In this document: in pieces, positions 16,914 to 25,884 of the stretch
How positions within the stretch are numbered: position 1 is the first letter of the stretch
Layout: the number at the start of each line of letters is the position of its first letter
Source: Pseudomonas psychrophila HA-4
GTDB lineage: Bacteria > Pseudomonadota > Gammaproteobacteria > Pseudomonadales > Pseudomonadaceae
Direction of reading: 5' to 3'
Assembly: GCF_000282975.1 (NCBI RefSeq)
Contig: NZ_ALJC01000128.1
Location: forward strand, 124,001 to 188,000
DNA: 64,000 nucleotides
Program-made: the position numbers and the translations under genes
The notes under the pieces: generated by a model
Told to the model about the DNA's origin: nothing
The model's database searches: none
What the model saw: only the letters and a program-made list of their open reading frames with translations

Positions 16914-18059
16914 TCAAACTTGTGCGATCCACTTTCGATGCGTGTGGATCGACATCAAAACTCCAAACGCTGACAGCAGCGTCACGAGCGAAGTTCCGCC
17001 GTAACTAATAAACGGCAATGGCACACCCACCACCGGCAACAGGCCACTGACCATACCGATGTTGACGAAAACGTAAACAAAAAAAGTCATGGTCAAACTG
17101 CCAGCCAGCAACTTGCCGAACAGCGTCTGTGCCTGTGCGGTAATCACCAGACCGCGACCAATCAACAGCAGGTAGATCAACAGCAACGCGCAAATGCCCA
17201 CCAAGCCGAACTCCTCCCCCATCACCGCGATGATGAAGTCGGTATGGCTCTCGGGCAGAAAGTCCAGGTGCGACTGGGTGCCCAGCAGCCAGCCTTTACC
17301 AAATACGCCGCCTGAACCAATGGCCGCCTTGGACTGAATGATGTTCCAGCCGGTACCCAGCGGATCGCTCTCGGGGTCAAGGAAGGTCAGGATTCGCTGC
17401 TTCTGGTAGTCGTGCATGATGAAAAACCACATGGCAATCGCCACCGGTATGGCGGCCGCCAGCACGCTGATAATCCAGCGCCAGCGCAAACCGCCCATAA
17501 AAAGCACAAATGCACCGCCAGCCAGTACCAGCAGCGCAGTCCCGAGGTCGGGCTGACGCACGATCAAGCCAAAGGGAATTCCAATCAGCAACAAGCTGAC
17601 CGCCACGTGCTTGAGCTGCGGCGGCAAGGTGCGTTTGGAGAGATACCAGGCGATGGTCGCGGGCATCAGGATTTTCATGAATTCAGAAGGCTGGAAGCGA
17701 ATGACCCCCGGAATGTTGATCCAGCGCGTAGCGCCCATGGCGTTGTGGCCCATGACGTCCACCACCACCAGCAACATGACCCCGGCCAGATAACCGATCG
17801 GCACCCAACGCGCCATAAAACGTGGCTCCAGTTGGGCAATGATGAACATCGAGACCAGACCGATACCAAACGAGGTCGCCTGTTTGCTCAACAGGTCCCA
17901 GCTTTTGCCGCTGGCCGAATACAACACAAACAAACTGCCCGCTGCGAGTGTCAGCAACAAAATCAGCAAAGGGCCGTCGATGTGCAAACGCTGAAGCAGC
18001 GTGGCACGGCGACGCATCACATCCTCACTGGAGAGGATGCGGTCAAAATTACTCATCAT
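16914..18059 (-). CDS. rodA: Rod-shape SEDS glycosyltransferase RodA
   Basis: RodA is the SEDS-family polymerase that makes glycan strands for lateral wall growth together with PBP2. The 381-residue product has about ten membrane helices, the large periplasmic loop with DPESDPLGTGWNIIQSKAAIGSGG, and the family signature near the C-terminus (PLPFISYGGTSL). The start at 18059 lies inside the last codons of mrdA with a GGAGG site about 9 nt upstream, so mrdA and rodA are translationally coupled. Longer open sequence upstream is the mrdA frame shadow. Confidence 0.96.
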   Translation of the reverse strand: MMSNFDRILSSEDVMRRRATLLQRLHIDGPLLILLLTLAAGSLFVLYSASGKSWDLLSKQATSFGIGLVSMFIIAQLEPRFMARWVPIGYLAGVMLLVVVDVMGHNAMGATRWINIPGVIRFQPSEFMKILMPATIAWYLSKRTLPPQLKHVAVSLLLIGIPFGLIVRQPDLGTALLVLAGGAFVLFMGGLRWRWIISVLAAAIPVAIAMWFFIMHDYQKQRILTFLDPESDPLGTGWNIIQSKAAIGSGGVFGKGWLLGTQSHLDFLPESHTDFIIAVMGEEFGLVGICALLLIYLLLIGRGLVITAQAQTLFGKLLAGSLTMTFFVYVFVNIGMVSGLLPVVGVPLPFISYGGTSLVTLLSAFGVLMSIHTHRKWIAQV

Positions 18060-19944
18060 TGGCCGTAACCTCCGCCTTTGAAGCACTGGCGTACTCAGGT
18101 TTGAGCTTGCCGTCTGCATCCAACAGCCAGGCATCCATGACCGAGCGCACCACGGGTGAGGCCACACGGCTGCCGGCTTCGCCGTTCTCAATCATGACCG
18201 AGACCGCAATTTGCGGGTTGTTAGCCGGTGCAAAGCCGACGAACAAGGCGTGGTCACGGTGACGTTCCTGGACCTTGGAGCGGTCGTATTTTTCGCCCTG
18301 CTTAATTGCCACCACCTGTGCCGTACCGCTCTTACCGGCAATCAGATACTGCGCCCCAACGCCAGCAACCCGCGCTGTACCGCGCGCGCCATGTACCACT
18401 TGCTGCATGCCGTGGGTGACCTTGGCCCAGTTGGACGGGTCGCGCAGCACAATATCGGGCATTGGATTGGGGTCTACTGGCGGTACACCTTCAATGGTTT
18501 TAGCCAGGTGCGGGCGGTTCCACTTGCCTTTGCTGGCAATCAGCGCGGTCGCTTGGGCCAGTTGCAAAGGGGTGGACTGCATGTAGCCCTGACCAATCCC
18601 CAGAATCAGCGTTTCGCCCGGGAACCACGCCTGACGCCGGGTCGCACGCTTCCACTCACGGGACGGCATAAGACCGGCCGATTCTTCAAACATGTCGAGC
18701 GAGACTTTTTGACCAATGCCGAACTGATTCATATACGTCGACAAACGGTCGATGCCCAGCTTGTGCGCCAGGTCATAGAAGTAGGTGTCGTTGGAGCGCA
18801 TGATCGCGGTGTCCAAATCGACATAGCCATCACCCGTGCGGTTCCAGTTACGGTATTTGTGATCGTAATTGGGCAACTGGTAATAGCCGGGGTCATAGAC
18901 CCGAGAAGTGCCGGTCACGACACCGCTGTCCAAGCCCGCAATCGCAACCGCAGGCTTGATGGTCGAACCCGGCGGGTACAGGCCACGCAAGATCCGGTTG
19001 AACAGCGGACGGTCAATCGAGTCCCGCAGCTCAGCGTAGGCCTTGAAGCTGATGCCGGTTACAAACAGGTTAGGGTCAAAGCTCGGCTGGCTGACCATGG
19101 CCAGCACTTCACCCGTCATGGGGTTCAATGCGACCACGGCGCCACGTCGACCGGCCAGCGCCTCTTCAGCCGCCTCTTGTAACTTGATATCCAGGCTTAG
19201 AACGATGTCTTTACCCGGAATCGGGTCTGTTCGCTTAAGCACCCGTAACACACGGCCACGCGCGTTGGTCTCAACTTCCTCGTAACCCACCTGACCATGC
19301 AGCTCGGCTTCATAGAAGCGTTCGATACCGGTTTTGCCGATGTGATGGGTGCCGCTGTAGTTGACCGGATCGAGGGTTTTAATCTCTTTCTCGTTGATGC
19401 GCCCCATGTACCCCACCGAGTGCGCAAAATGCGCACCTTGCGGGTAGTGGCGTACCAACTGTGCAACCACCTCAACCCCGGGCAAACGGAACTGGTTGAC
19501 GGCAATCCGGGCGATTTGCTCTTCATTGAGCTCGAACAGAATCGGCACCGGCTCAAACGGCCGACGCCCCTGCTTCATGCGCTTTTCAAACAAGGCGCGG
19601 TCTTCAGGCGTGAGTTGCAGCACCTCGACGATGGCGTCGAGCACTTGCGCCCAGTCGCCCGAGCGCTCACGGGTCATGGTCAGGCTGAAGCTGGGTCGGT
19701 TGTCTGCGATCACCACACCATTACGGTCAAAAATCAGACCGCGAGTCGGGGGAATCGGCTGCACATGCACCCGGTTGTTTTCAGACAGCGTGGAGTGATA
19801 GTCGTACTGCACCACTTGCAAGTAGTACAAACGAGCAATCAGTACGCATATGAGAGCCACCACCACGAATGCGCCGACCACGACGCGTCTGCGCACAAGG
19901 CGTGCGTCCTTTTCGTGGTCTTTGAGGCGAATCGGCTGGGTCAT
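18049..19944 (-). CDS. mrdA: Penicillin-binding protein 2 (elongasome transpeptidase)
   Basis: PBP2 cross-links peptidoglycan during elongation and partners RodA. The 631-residue product has an N-terminal membrane anchor (about residues 20-42), a pedestal domain with the TRGLIFDRNG motif, and a transpeptidase domain with the SxxK motif STIK (327-330), SND (384-386) and KSGTAQ near residue 541. The C-terminus ends with alternating charged residues. It overlaps rodA by 11 bp and follows rlmH after a 14-bp gap, the usual order rsfS-rlmH-mrdA-rodA. Confidence 0.97.
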   Translation of the reverse strand: MTQPIRLKDHEKDARLVRRRVVVGAFVVVALICVLIARLYYLQVVQYDYHSTLSENNRVHVQPIPPTRGLIFDRNGVVIADNRPSFSLTMTRERSGDWAQVLDAIVEVLQLTPEDRALFEKRMKQGRRPFEPVPILFELNEEQIARIAVNQFRLPGVEVVAQLVRHYPQGAHFAHSVGYMGRINEKEIKTLDPVNYSGTHHIGKTGIERFYEAELHGQVGYEEVETNARGRVLRVLKRTDPIPGKDIVLSLDIKLQEAAEEALAGRRGAVVALNPMTGEVLAMVSQPSFDPNLFVTGISFKAYAELRDSIDRPLFNRILRGLYPPGSTIKPAVAIAGLDSGVVTGTSRVYDPGYYQLPNYDHKYRNWNRTGDGYVDLDTAIMRSNDTYFYDLAHKLGIDRLSTYMNQFGIGQKVSLDMFEESAGLMPSREWKRATRRQAWFPGETLILGIGQGYMQSTPLQLAQATALIASKGKWNRPHLAKTIEGVPPVDPNPMPDIVLRDPSNWAKVTHGMQQVVHGARGTARVAGVGAQYLIAGKSGTAQVVAIKQGEKYDRSKVQERHRDHALFVGFAPANNPQIAVSVMIENGEAGSRVASPVVRSVMDAWLLDADGKLKPEYASASKAEVTANDE

Positions 19945-19958
19945 TCTGGGGCGCTGAG

Positions 19959-20426
19959 CTATTTGTGATAAGGGTGCCCGGACAATACCGTCCAGGCGCG
20001 ATACAACTGCTCACCGATCAGAATCCTTACCAACGGGTGCGGCAACGTCAACGGCGACAGCGACCAGCGCTGATCGGCGCGGGCGCAGACTTCTGGCGCC
20101 AACCCTTCTGGGCCGCCCACCATAAAGTTCACCGTACGCGAGTCGAGGCGCCAGCGGTCCAGCTCAACCGCCAGTTGCTCGGTACTCCAGGGCTTGCCGT
20201 GCACTTCGAGGGTGACAATTCGCTCCCCCGGGCCGACTTTGGCCAGCATGGCCTCGCCTTCCTGACGGATGAATCGGGCCACGTCAGCATTTTTGCCACG
20301 GGTATTGAGCGGTATTTCTACCAGTTCAAGGGCCAACTCGGATGGCAGACGCTTGGCATATTCATGCCAACCTTCCTCCACCCACTTGGGCATCCGCGAA
20401 CCGACAGCGATCAAACGCAGGCGCAC
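19959..20426 (-). CDS. rlmH: 23S rRNA (pseudouridine1915-N3)-methyltransferase RlmH
   Basis: RlmH methylates pseudouridine 1915 in helix 69 of 23S rRNA on the 70S ribosome. The 155-residue SPOUT-fold protein has the family length, the MRLRLIAVGSRMPKWVEEG start, the knot region with FMVGGPEGLAPEV, and the C-terminal RILIGEQLYRAWTVLSGHPYHK. It sits between rsfS and mrdA, 9 bp after rsfS. Confidence 0.97.
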   Translation of the reverse strand: MRLRLIAVGSRMPKWVEEGWHEYAKRLPSELALELVEIPLNTRGKNADVARFIRQEGEAMLAKVGPGERIVTLEVHGKPWSTEQLAVELDRWRLDSRTVNFMVGGPEGLAPEVCARADQRWSLSPLTLPHPLVRILIGEQLYRAWTVLSGHPYHK

Positions 20427-20435
20427 AGCTAACCC

Positions 20436-20930
20436 TTATTCCTGGTCTTTGTTGAGCTTGATGAAATGCTCGTGGGTGTTTTCCGGGCTGTGGTGAGCAG
20501 CGCTCAGGGCACGGCTCTGTTCAGCACCTTGCCACAGACGTTCGAGGTCGTAGAACTGACGTGCGCTGGCGGTCATCATGTGTACGATCACGTCGTCCAT
20601 ATCCAGCAGTACCCAGTCGCTGTCGCCCTTGCCTTCTTCGCCCAGCGGCTTTACGCCCTGTGCTTTAACAGCTTCGCGGACCTTGTCCAGCATCGCGCCG
20701 ATTTGGCGGTTGGAGGTACCGGTCGCGATGATCATGAAATCAGTGATGCTGTGCTTGTCACGAACGTCGATAACCAGGATGTCTTGGGCTTTTACGTCTT
20801 CCAGAGCGGCAACAGCTACTTTCGCCAGTTCTTCACCAGCCAGTACTACGCCCGTGTGAGCGGCAACTGGCAGCGGGGCGCTTTTGAATGTGCCTTTGCG
20901 CTTTACTTTGCTTACATCTTTGTCAGTCAT
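20436..20930 (-). CDS. rsfS: Ribosomal silencing factor RsfS
   Basis: RsfS binds uL14 on the 50S subunit and blocks subunit joining in starved cells. The 164-residue product contains the core DUF143 domain (about residues 35-140; DILVIDVRDKHSITDFMIIATGTSNRQ and GDSDWVLLDMDDVIVHMM). An N-terminal extension of about 30 basic residues (MTDKDVSKVKRKGTFKSAPL) precedes it. There is no later in-frame ATG before the core, so the extension is probably real. nadD lies 70 bp upstream and rlmH 9 bp downstream. Confidence 0.95.
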   Translation of the reverse strand: MTDKDVSKVKRKGTFKSAPLPVAAHTGVVLAGEELAKVAVAALEDVKAQDILVIDVRDKHSITDFMIIATGTSNRQIGAMLDKVREAVKAQGVKPLGEEGKGDSDWVLLDMDDVIVHMMTASARQFYDLERLWQGAEQSRALSAAHHSPENTHEHFIKLNKDQE

Positions 20931-21000
20931 ATAAAACTCGTTTTGCTCGTATGTTCGGGTACTTCAATACACGTTGAATCGTGCCTTGAAACACGCCTTT

Positions 21001-21648
21001 TCAGTTCGACGCACGGTAAAGCCCGTGCGCATCGATGTAGGCCAGGACCGCGTCGGGCACCAGATAACGTACCGACTTACCGCTGGCCAGCAGTTGACGG
21101 ATCTGGGTGGCGGATACCGCGAGCGGCGTCTGCCAGACGAATGCAATCTGTCCGCCGGGCCCCTTCAGGGCTAGCGGGTCGCTTACCGAGCGCGCTGCCA
21201 GCAGGTTGCGCAAGGCATCCGGCGGTTCGCTGTCGGCATCCGGGCGCTGTAGCACCAGGATATGGCAATGCTGGAGTAACTCTTCCCAGCGGTGCCACAT
21301 GGGCAGGCCGCAAAAAGCGTCCCAGCCCAGCAATAAAAACAACTGGTCATCAGCGGCCAACTCGGCCCGCATCAGTTCCAGGGTATCAATGGTGTAGGAC
21401 GGCTTGTTCCGTTGCAGTTCCCGAGGGTCCACCACCAGCGTAGCTACTCCGGCAACAGCACACTCAACCATCGCCAAACGGTCGAGCGCTGACACCTGAG
21501 GCGTGTCGCGGTGTGGCGGCCTGGCGTTGGGGGTAAGACGCAACTCATCGAGTGCCATCATTTCCGCCACTTCAAGCGCGCCCCGCAAATGCCCGATATG
21601 CACCGGGTCGAAAGTGCCCCCCAGCACACCAATGCGCCGGGGTAACAC
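21001..21648 (-). CDS. nadD: Nicotinate-nucleotide adenylyltransferase
   Basis: NadD adenylylates nicotinate mononucleotide in NAD synthesis. The nucleotidyltransferase motifs GGTFDPVHIGH near the N-terminus and SATQIRQLLASG near the C-terminus are intact, and the fold is complete to the IDAHGLYR end. The GTG at 21648 gives 215 residues, close to the family's usual length and starting just before RRIGVLGGTF. Upstream in-frame starts (GTGs near 21666-21672, ATG at 21726 inside proA) are possible because no ribosome site is strong. The gene follows proA directly. Confidence 0.93.
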   Translation of the reverse strand: MLPRRIGVLGGTFDPVHIGHLRGALEVAEMMALDELRLTPNARPPHRDTPQVSALDRLAMVECAVAGVATLVVDPRELQRNKPSYTIDTLELMRAELAADDQLFLLLGWDAFCGLPMWHRWEELLQHCHILVLQRPDADSEPPDALRNLLAARSVSDPLALKGPGGQIAFVWQTPLAVSATQIRQLLASGKSVRYLVPDAVLAYIDAHGLYRASN

Positions 21649-21691
21649 ATCAATGACCGGCACCACCACTAACGGGCTAAGGTCGACCAAG

Positions 21692-22963
21692 TCAGCTCGG
21701 CTCCTGACCGCGCAACTGGCCATCACCGACCACGATGTACTTCTCGCAGGTCAACCCTTCGAGACCGACCGGGCCGCGGGCGTGCAGCTTATCAGTAGAA
21801 ATGCCAATCTCCGCACCCAATCCGTATTCAAATCCATCAGCGAAGCAGGTTGGGGTGTTCAGCATCACTGAACTGGAATCGACTTCGGCCATAAAACGGC
21901 GGCCTTCGCCCTGATGCTCGGTCACGATCGAGTCCGTGTGATGGGAGCCATAGTGATTGATGTGCTCAATCGCCTGATCCAGTCCATCAACGATACGAAT
22001 CGACAAAATCGCGGCCAAGTATTCAGTGTTCCAGTCTTCTTCGGTCGCGGGTGCCACGTCGATCAGCGCCTGAGTGCGTTCACACCCGCGCAATTCGACG
22101 CCCTTGGCACGAAATTGTTCGGCCATGGCCGGTAAAAACTGCGCCGCAACAGACTGATCAACCAGCAAGGTTTCCATCGCACCGCAAATGCCATAGCGGT
22201 AGGTTTTGGCATTGAAGGCGATACGCTGAGCCTTGGCCAGATCAGCATGGGCACTGACGTACACATGGCAAATACCGTCCAAATGCTTGATGACCGGGAC
22301 CTTGGCATCGCGGCTCACACGCTCGATTAGGCCTTTACCACCGCGCGGCACGATCACATCAACGTACTCGGGCATGGTGATCAGCGCGCCAACGGCAGCA
22401 CGGTCAGTCACCTCAACCACTTGCACCACAGCCGGCGGCAGCCCGGCCTCGGCCAGACCTCGCTGGATGCAGGTCGCAATGGCACGGTTGGAGTGAATGG
22501 CTTCAGAGCCACCCCGCAAAATGGTCGCATTACCCGACTTCAAGCACAGGCTGGCAGCGTCGATGGTCACGTTCGGGCGCGACTCATAGATAATCCCGAC
22601 CACGCCCAACGGAACACGCATCTTGCCGACCTGAATACCCGATGGACGGTAGCTCATGTCACGAATTGCCCCGATGGGGTCCGGCAGACTGGCCACCTGG
22701 CGCAAACCGACAATCATGCTGTCGATACGTGCCGGGGTCAGTGCCAGACGCTCCAGCATCGCGGGCTCTAGGCCGTTGGCCCGGCCAGCGGCCAGGTCCA
22801 GTTCGTTGGCGGCAGTCAACTCGGCACGGGCCGCATCCAATGCGGACGCAGCGCCTTGCAAGGCACGGTTTTTCTGCGCAGTGCTGGCACGGCCGATCAC
22901 TCGGGAGGCTTCACGCGCAGCGCGACCCAAGCGGGTCATGTAGTCAAGAACGGACTCAGTCAT
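21692..22963 (-). CDS. proA: Gamma-glutamyl phosphate reductase
   Basis: ProA reduces gamma-glutamyl phosphate to glutamate semialdehyde in proline synthesis. The 423-residue product has the aldehyde-dehydrogenase-like fold with the PLGVVGIIYESRPNVTIDAA block, the LKSGNATILRGG cofactor region and the catalytic cysteine in YGICGAMETLLVD. The C-terminus carries GLEGLTCEKYIVVGDGQ. It heads the minus-strand proA-nadD-rsfS-rlmH-mrdA-rodA run. Confidence 0.97.
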   Translation of the reverse strand: MTESVLDYMTRLGRAAREASRVIGRASTAQKNRALQGAASALDAARAELTAANELDLAAGRANGLEPAMLERLALTPARIDSMIVGLRQVASLPDPIGAIRDMSYRPSGIQVGKMRVPLGVVGIIYESRPNVTIDAASLCLKSGNATILRGGSEAIHSNRAIATCIQRGLAEAGLPPAVVQVVEVTDRAAVGALITMPEYVDVIVPRGGKGLIERVSRDAKVPVIKHLDGICHVYVSAHADLAKAQRIAFNAKTYRYGICGAMETLLVDQSVAAQFLPAMAEQFRAKGVELRGCERTQALIDVAPATEEDWNTEYLAAILSIRIVDGLDQAIEHINHYGSHHTDSIVTEHQGEGRRFMAEVDSSSVMLNTPTCFADGFEYGLGAEIGISTDKLHARGPVGLEGLTCEKYIVVGDGQLRGQEPS

Positions 22964-23124
22964 GGTCTCAATGGTCTTGGCAGAGGGGAAAGCGGCCGAT
23001 TATAGCGATCAAGCCGCCTCACGCACAGCGGTGACAGGCGGATGGTCAAAATGGGCTGCAAATAGCCCTCGTTCAGCCCCAATTAAGCATGACTTGCTAT
23101 GCTTTCTTGCTTTTGAGCCCTCCA

Positions 23125-23808
23125 ATGACCGCTCTGACGATGCCAACTATGCTGCCAGACGCCTTTTTCAACCGCGACGCCCAACTGCTCGCGCGCGAAC
23201 TGTTGGGAAAGGTCATACGCCATAAGGTCAACGGACTTTGGCTCAGCGCCCGCATTATCGAAACCGAAGCGTATTACTGCGCCGAAAAAGGCAGTCACGC
23301 CTCACTCGGGTACACAGAAAAACGTAAGGCTTTGTTTCTGGATGGCGGGCATATCTACATGTACTACGCGCGCGGTGGTGACTCGCTGAACTTCAGCGCC
23401 CACGGGCCTGGCAATGCGGTCCTGATTAAATCAGCCCACCCGTGGCTGGACAAACTGTCCGGCCCCGCGAGCCTAGCGCAGATGCAACTCAACAATCCCG
23501 ATGCTAAAGGCCTGCCCCGCGACGAGCACAGGCTATGTGCGGGGCAGACATTGCTGTGCAAATCCCTCGGCCTGAAAGTCCCGGAATGGGATGCCAAATG
23601 TTTCGACCCCGAACGATTAAGGGTCGATGACGTCAGAGAACGACCGTCACGAATCGTGCAGACCACCCGCCTGGGGATCCCGCACGGTCGCGACGAACAG
23701 TTGATGTACCGCTTTGTCGACGCTGATTACGCAGCGTACTGCACCCGCAACCCGCTGCGACGCGGGCAGGTTGAGGGGCAGGATTACATCAGTTTGAACA
23801 ACACCTAA
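23125..23808 (+). CDS. mpg: DNA-3-methyladenine glycosylase (AAG/Mpg family)
   Basis: The enzyme excises alkylated purines for base-excision repair. The 227-residue product has the AAG family blocks: FFNRDAQLLARELLGKVI, the catalytic-loop RIIETEAYY with the glutamate that activates water, YVYY-like IYMYYARGGDSLNFSA, and a C-terminal NPLRRGQVEG. ATG 23125 is preferred over 23089 because family members begin close to this point and a short GAG site precedes it. It is divergent from proA, with a 161-bp shared promoter region. Confidence 0.92.
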   Translation: MTALTMPTMLPDAFFNRDAQLLARELLGKVIRHKVNGLWLSARIIETEAYYCAEKGSHASLGYTEKRKALFLDGGHIYMYYARGGDSLNFSAHGPGNAVLIKSAHPWLDKLSGPASLAQMQLNNPDAKGLPRDEHRLCAGQTLLCKSLGLKVPEWDAKCFDPERLRVDDVRERPSRIVQTTRLGIPHGRDEQLMYRFVDADYAAYCTRNPLRRGQVEGQDYISLNNT

Positions 23809-23881
23809 CCCTTGTAGGAGCAGCCGGTCGACGCTCGATTGCCTCGCGATCTTTAAGATCAAAAGCTCGCTCCTACAAGGG
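23809..23881. repeat. REP/REPIN element, TGTAGGAGC class
   Basis: Perfect 13-bp outer arms, CCCTTGTAGGAGC (23809-23821) and GCTCCTACAAGGG (23869-23881), enclose GGTCGACGCTCGATTGCCTC and CGATCTTTAAGATC. The left half is almost identical to the element at 10471. It lies between mpg and the DedA-PAP2 gene and may act as the mpg terminator. Confidence 0.85.
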
Positions 23882-23930
23882 TGCGATGAAGACAACAATC
23901 TCTAAAAGTTCTGAATAAGGAAGTTGAAGT

Positions 23931-25247
23931 ATGGGCCCATGGCTCGATAGCGTGACCAGTTGGCTGACTGCCAACCCGCAATGGCTGGGCCTGGCGGTAT
24001 TTATTGTGGCGTGCACAGAGTGCCTGGCCATTGCCGGGATCATTGTTCCTGGCACGGTATTACTGTTTGCAATCGCAGTCATGGCCGGTAGCGGTGCCCT
24101 TTCCTTAGGCGAAACACTACTGCTGGGTTTCCTCGGCGGTTTGCTGGGTGACGTGCTGTCTTACGCTCTAGGCAGACGTTTCCATCAAAATATTCGGCGC
24201 CTGCCCTTGTTGCGTAACCACCCAGAATGGATAGCCGGGGCCGAGAGTTACTTTCATCGCTACGGCATCGTCAGCCTGCTGGTCGGCCGATTCATTGGCC
24301 CGCTGCGCCCGATGCTGCCAATGGTCGCTGGGATGTGCGACATGCCTATCCCGCGCTTCATCATCGTCAGCCTGCTGGCTGGTGCGGGTTGGTCGGTCGC
24401 CTACCTATTGCCTGGCTGGGCGACCGGCGCAGCCATTCGTTTGCCGCTACCAGAAGGTTTCTGGTCACAAGCCGCCATTGTTGCCGTAAGTATCGCGGCG
24501 CTGTTGGGGCTGTGTATCCACGCCAATATCCGCCGGCAGCCTAAAGCGACCGTACTGATCGGTGCACTGAGCCTGGCCCTGCTGATCGCGGCGTTTTTCG
24601 GCTACACACACATGAGCGCATTCGACCAAGGTATCAACGCCTTGGTGCAAGAGCACCGCAGCAGCGCCATGGACTTGGCCGCTGTGCTAGTGACGCAAAT
24701 CGGCAACTTCCGTACTCAACTGTTGGCCGCAGCGCTGGTGTGTGCGTTGCTGTTTTTCAACAAACAGTGGCGGGCGCTGATCTTCTTCGGCGGGGTCACG
24801 CTGTTTACCGCCGTGGCCAATACCGCCACCAAACACTTCTTTGCACGCATGCGCCCTGAAGTACTGGTGGACCCGCTAACCAGCTACAGCATGCCCAGCG
24901 GCCACAGTTCAGGGGCGTTTGCCTTCTTTTTGGCATTGGCGATTCTGGCTGGCCGCGAAAAACCGAAACGCATGCGCATTACCTGCGTGCTGATGGGTTG
25001 CCTGCTGGCGATGACCGTCGCCATGTCGCGGGTGTACCTGGGGGCTCATTGGCCGACTGACATCATGGCCGGCGCTCTGCTCGCCATCACCGTCAACGCT
25101 TTTGCCCTAGCGCTGACCCAGCGCTACCTAGTGCTGACACCGGTTCCGGTGAAAGTGTGGTGGATGATTTTGCCTTCGTGTGCGGCGCTGTATGGCTTTT
25201 TCATGCTTGGCCATTTATCCAAAGAGATGCTGCGCTACGCCTATTAG
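23931..25247 (+). CDS. DedA - PAP2 phosphatase fusion membrane protein
   Basis: The 438-residue protein joins two membrane modules. Residues about 10-195 form a DedA (SNARE-associated/VTT) domain with GDVLSYALGRRF and the GRFIGPLRPMLPMVAGM re-entrant motif. Residues about 215-425 form a PAP2 lipid phosphatase domain with the three catalytic motifs KHFFARMRP, PSGHSSGAF and SRVYLGAHWPTD. DedA proteins include undecaprenyl-phosphate and phospholipid translocases, and PAP2 enzymes dephosphorylate lipid pyrophosphates. The fusion could therefore recycle a lipid carrier; that role is inferred. Start ATG 23931 follows GGAAGTTGAAGT. Confidence 0.93.
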   Translation: MGPWLDSVTSWLTANPQWLGLAVFIVACTECLAIAGIIVPGTVLLFAIAVMAGSGALSLGETLLLGFLGGLLGDVLSYALGRRFHQNIRRLPLLRNHPEWIAGAESYFHRYGIVSLLVGRFIGPLRPMLPMVAGMCDMPIPRFIIVSLLAGAGWSVAYLLPGWATGAAIRLPLPEGFWSQAAIVAVSIAALLGLCIHANIRRQPKATVLIGALSLALLIAAFFGYTHMSAFDQGINALVQEHRSSAMDLAAVLVTQIGNFRTQLLAAALVCALLFFNKQWRALIFFGGVTLFTAVANTATKHFFARMRPEVLVDPLTSYSMPSGHSSGAFAFFLALAILAGREKPKRMRITCVLMGCLLAMTVAMSRVYLGAHWPTDIMAGALLAITVNAFALALTQRYLVLTPVPVKVWWMILPSCAALYGFFMLGHLSKEMLRYAY

Positions 25248-25248
25248 A

Positions 25249-25277
25249 AGATCAAAAGCCCGCTCGTACAGGGGGCG
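25249..25277. repeat. Half REP element (right half only)
   Basis: GAAGATCAAAAGCCCGCTCG followed by TACAGGGGG resembles the right half of the elements at 10471 and 23809, but no left arm is present. It is a solitary, decayed copy between the DedA-PAP2 gene and the converging LON-domain gene. Confidence 0.5.
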
Positions 25278-25283
25278 TGAATA

Positions 25284-25874
25284 TTAGTTGAGCATGTCGC
25301 CCTGCATTTCATCGAGCAGGGCCTGGATCCCGTCCAGACGTTGCTGCGGGTCATCAACCTGCAGCAAGTCGATCTTGTCTTCTTCAGCAAAGGGCAGCAG
25401 ATAGGCCAATTGGTTAGCCAGTGATTGCTGACCTGCCACCTCGGTGCTCATGTTCAGCGCAGCAACCATCGGGTGTTCTGCCAAGGCCTTGAGCAACGCC
25501 AAAAGGTCTTGGTCCTCATCCTGGAGCGGCTGCTCCGGGATCTCATCCAGCCATTCAACTTCGGCTATCAGCAACTGGTCGCGCTGTAACTCGGTGCTCA
25601 GCACCTCAAACCGACGTCCACCTTCGACTCGAATCCCCAGCAAGCCGTTTTCCTGCTTCTGGAAATCACGAACCAACGCCTCACAGCCAACCACGGCAAT
25701 GTCTTGCGCAGCTTCACCAACTTCACTGCCCTCAAGAATGCACACCACACCAAAGCCGGTGCCTTGCTTCATGCAGCGGGCGATCATGTCGAGGTAGCGT
25801 GCTTCGAAAATCTGCAAATCCAGCACACAGCCCGGAAAAAGCACAGTACTCAACGGGAACAGCGGCAACGTCAT
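25284..25874 (-). CDS. LON substrate-binding-domain protein (no protease domain)
   Basis: The 196-residue product is a free-standing N-terminal LON domain. It starts MTLPLFPLSTVLFPGCVLDLQIFEARYLDMI, the typical LON_substr_bdg opening, and ends in acidic helices. There is no AAA+ module or catalytic Ser/Lys, so it is not a protease. Such proteins are common in gammaproteobacteria and their role is unknown; peptide or partner binding is a guess. The gene is 10 bp downstream of the lrgB-like gene on the same strand, so it may be co-transcribed with lrgA-lrgB. Confidence 0.88.
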   Translation of the reverse strand: MTLPLFPLSTVLFPGCVLDLQIFEARYLDMIARCMKQGTGFGVVCILEGSEVGEAAQDIAVVGCEALVRDFQKQENGLLGIRVEGGRRFEVLSTELQRDQLLIAEVEWLDEIPEQPLQDEDQDLLALLKALAEHPMVAALNMSTEVAGQQSLANQLAYLLPFAEEDKIDLLQVDDPQQRLDGIQALLDEMQGDMLN

Positions 25875-25884
25875 AACACCCTCC

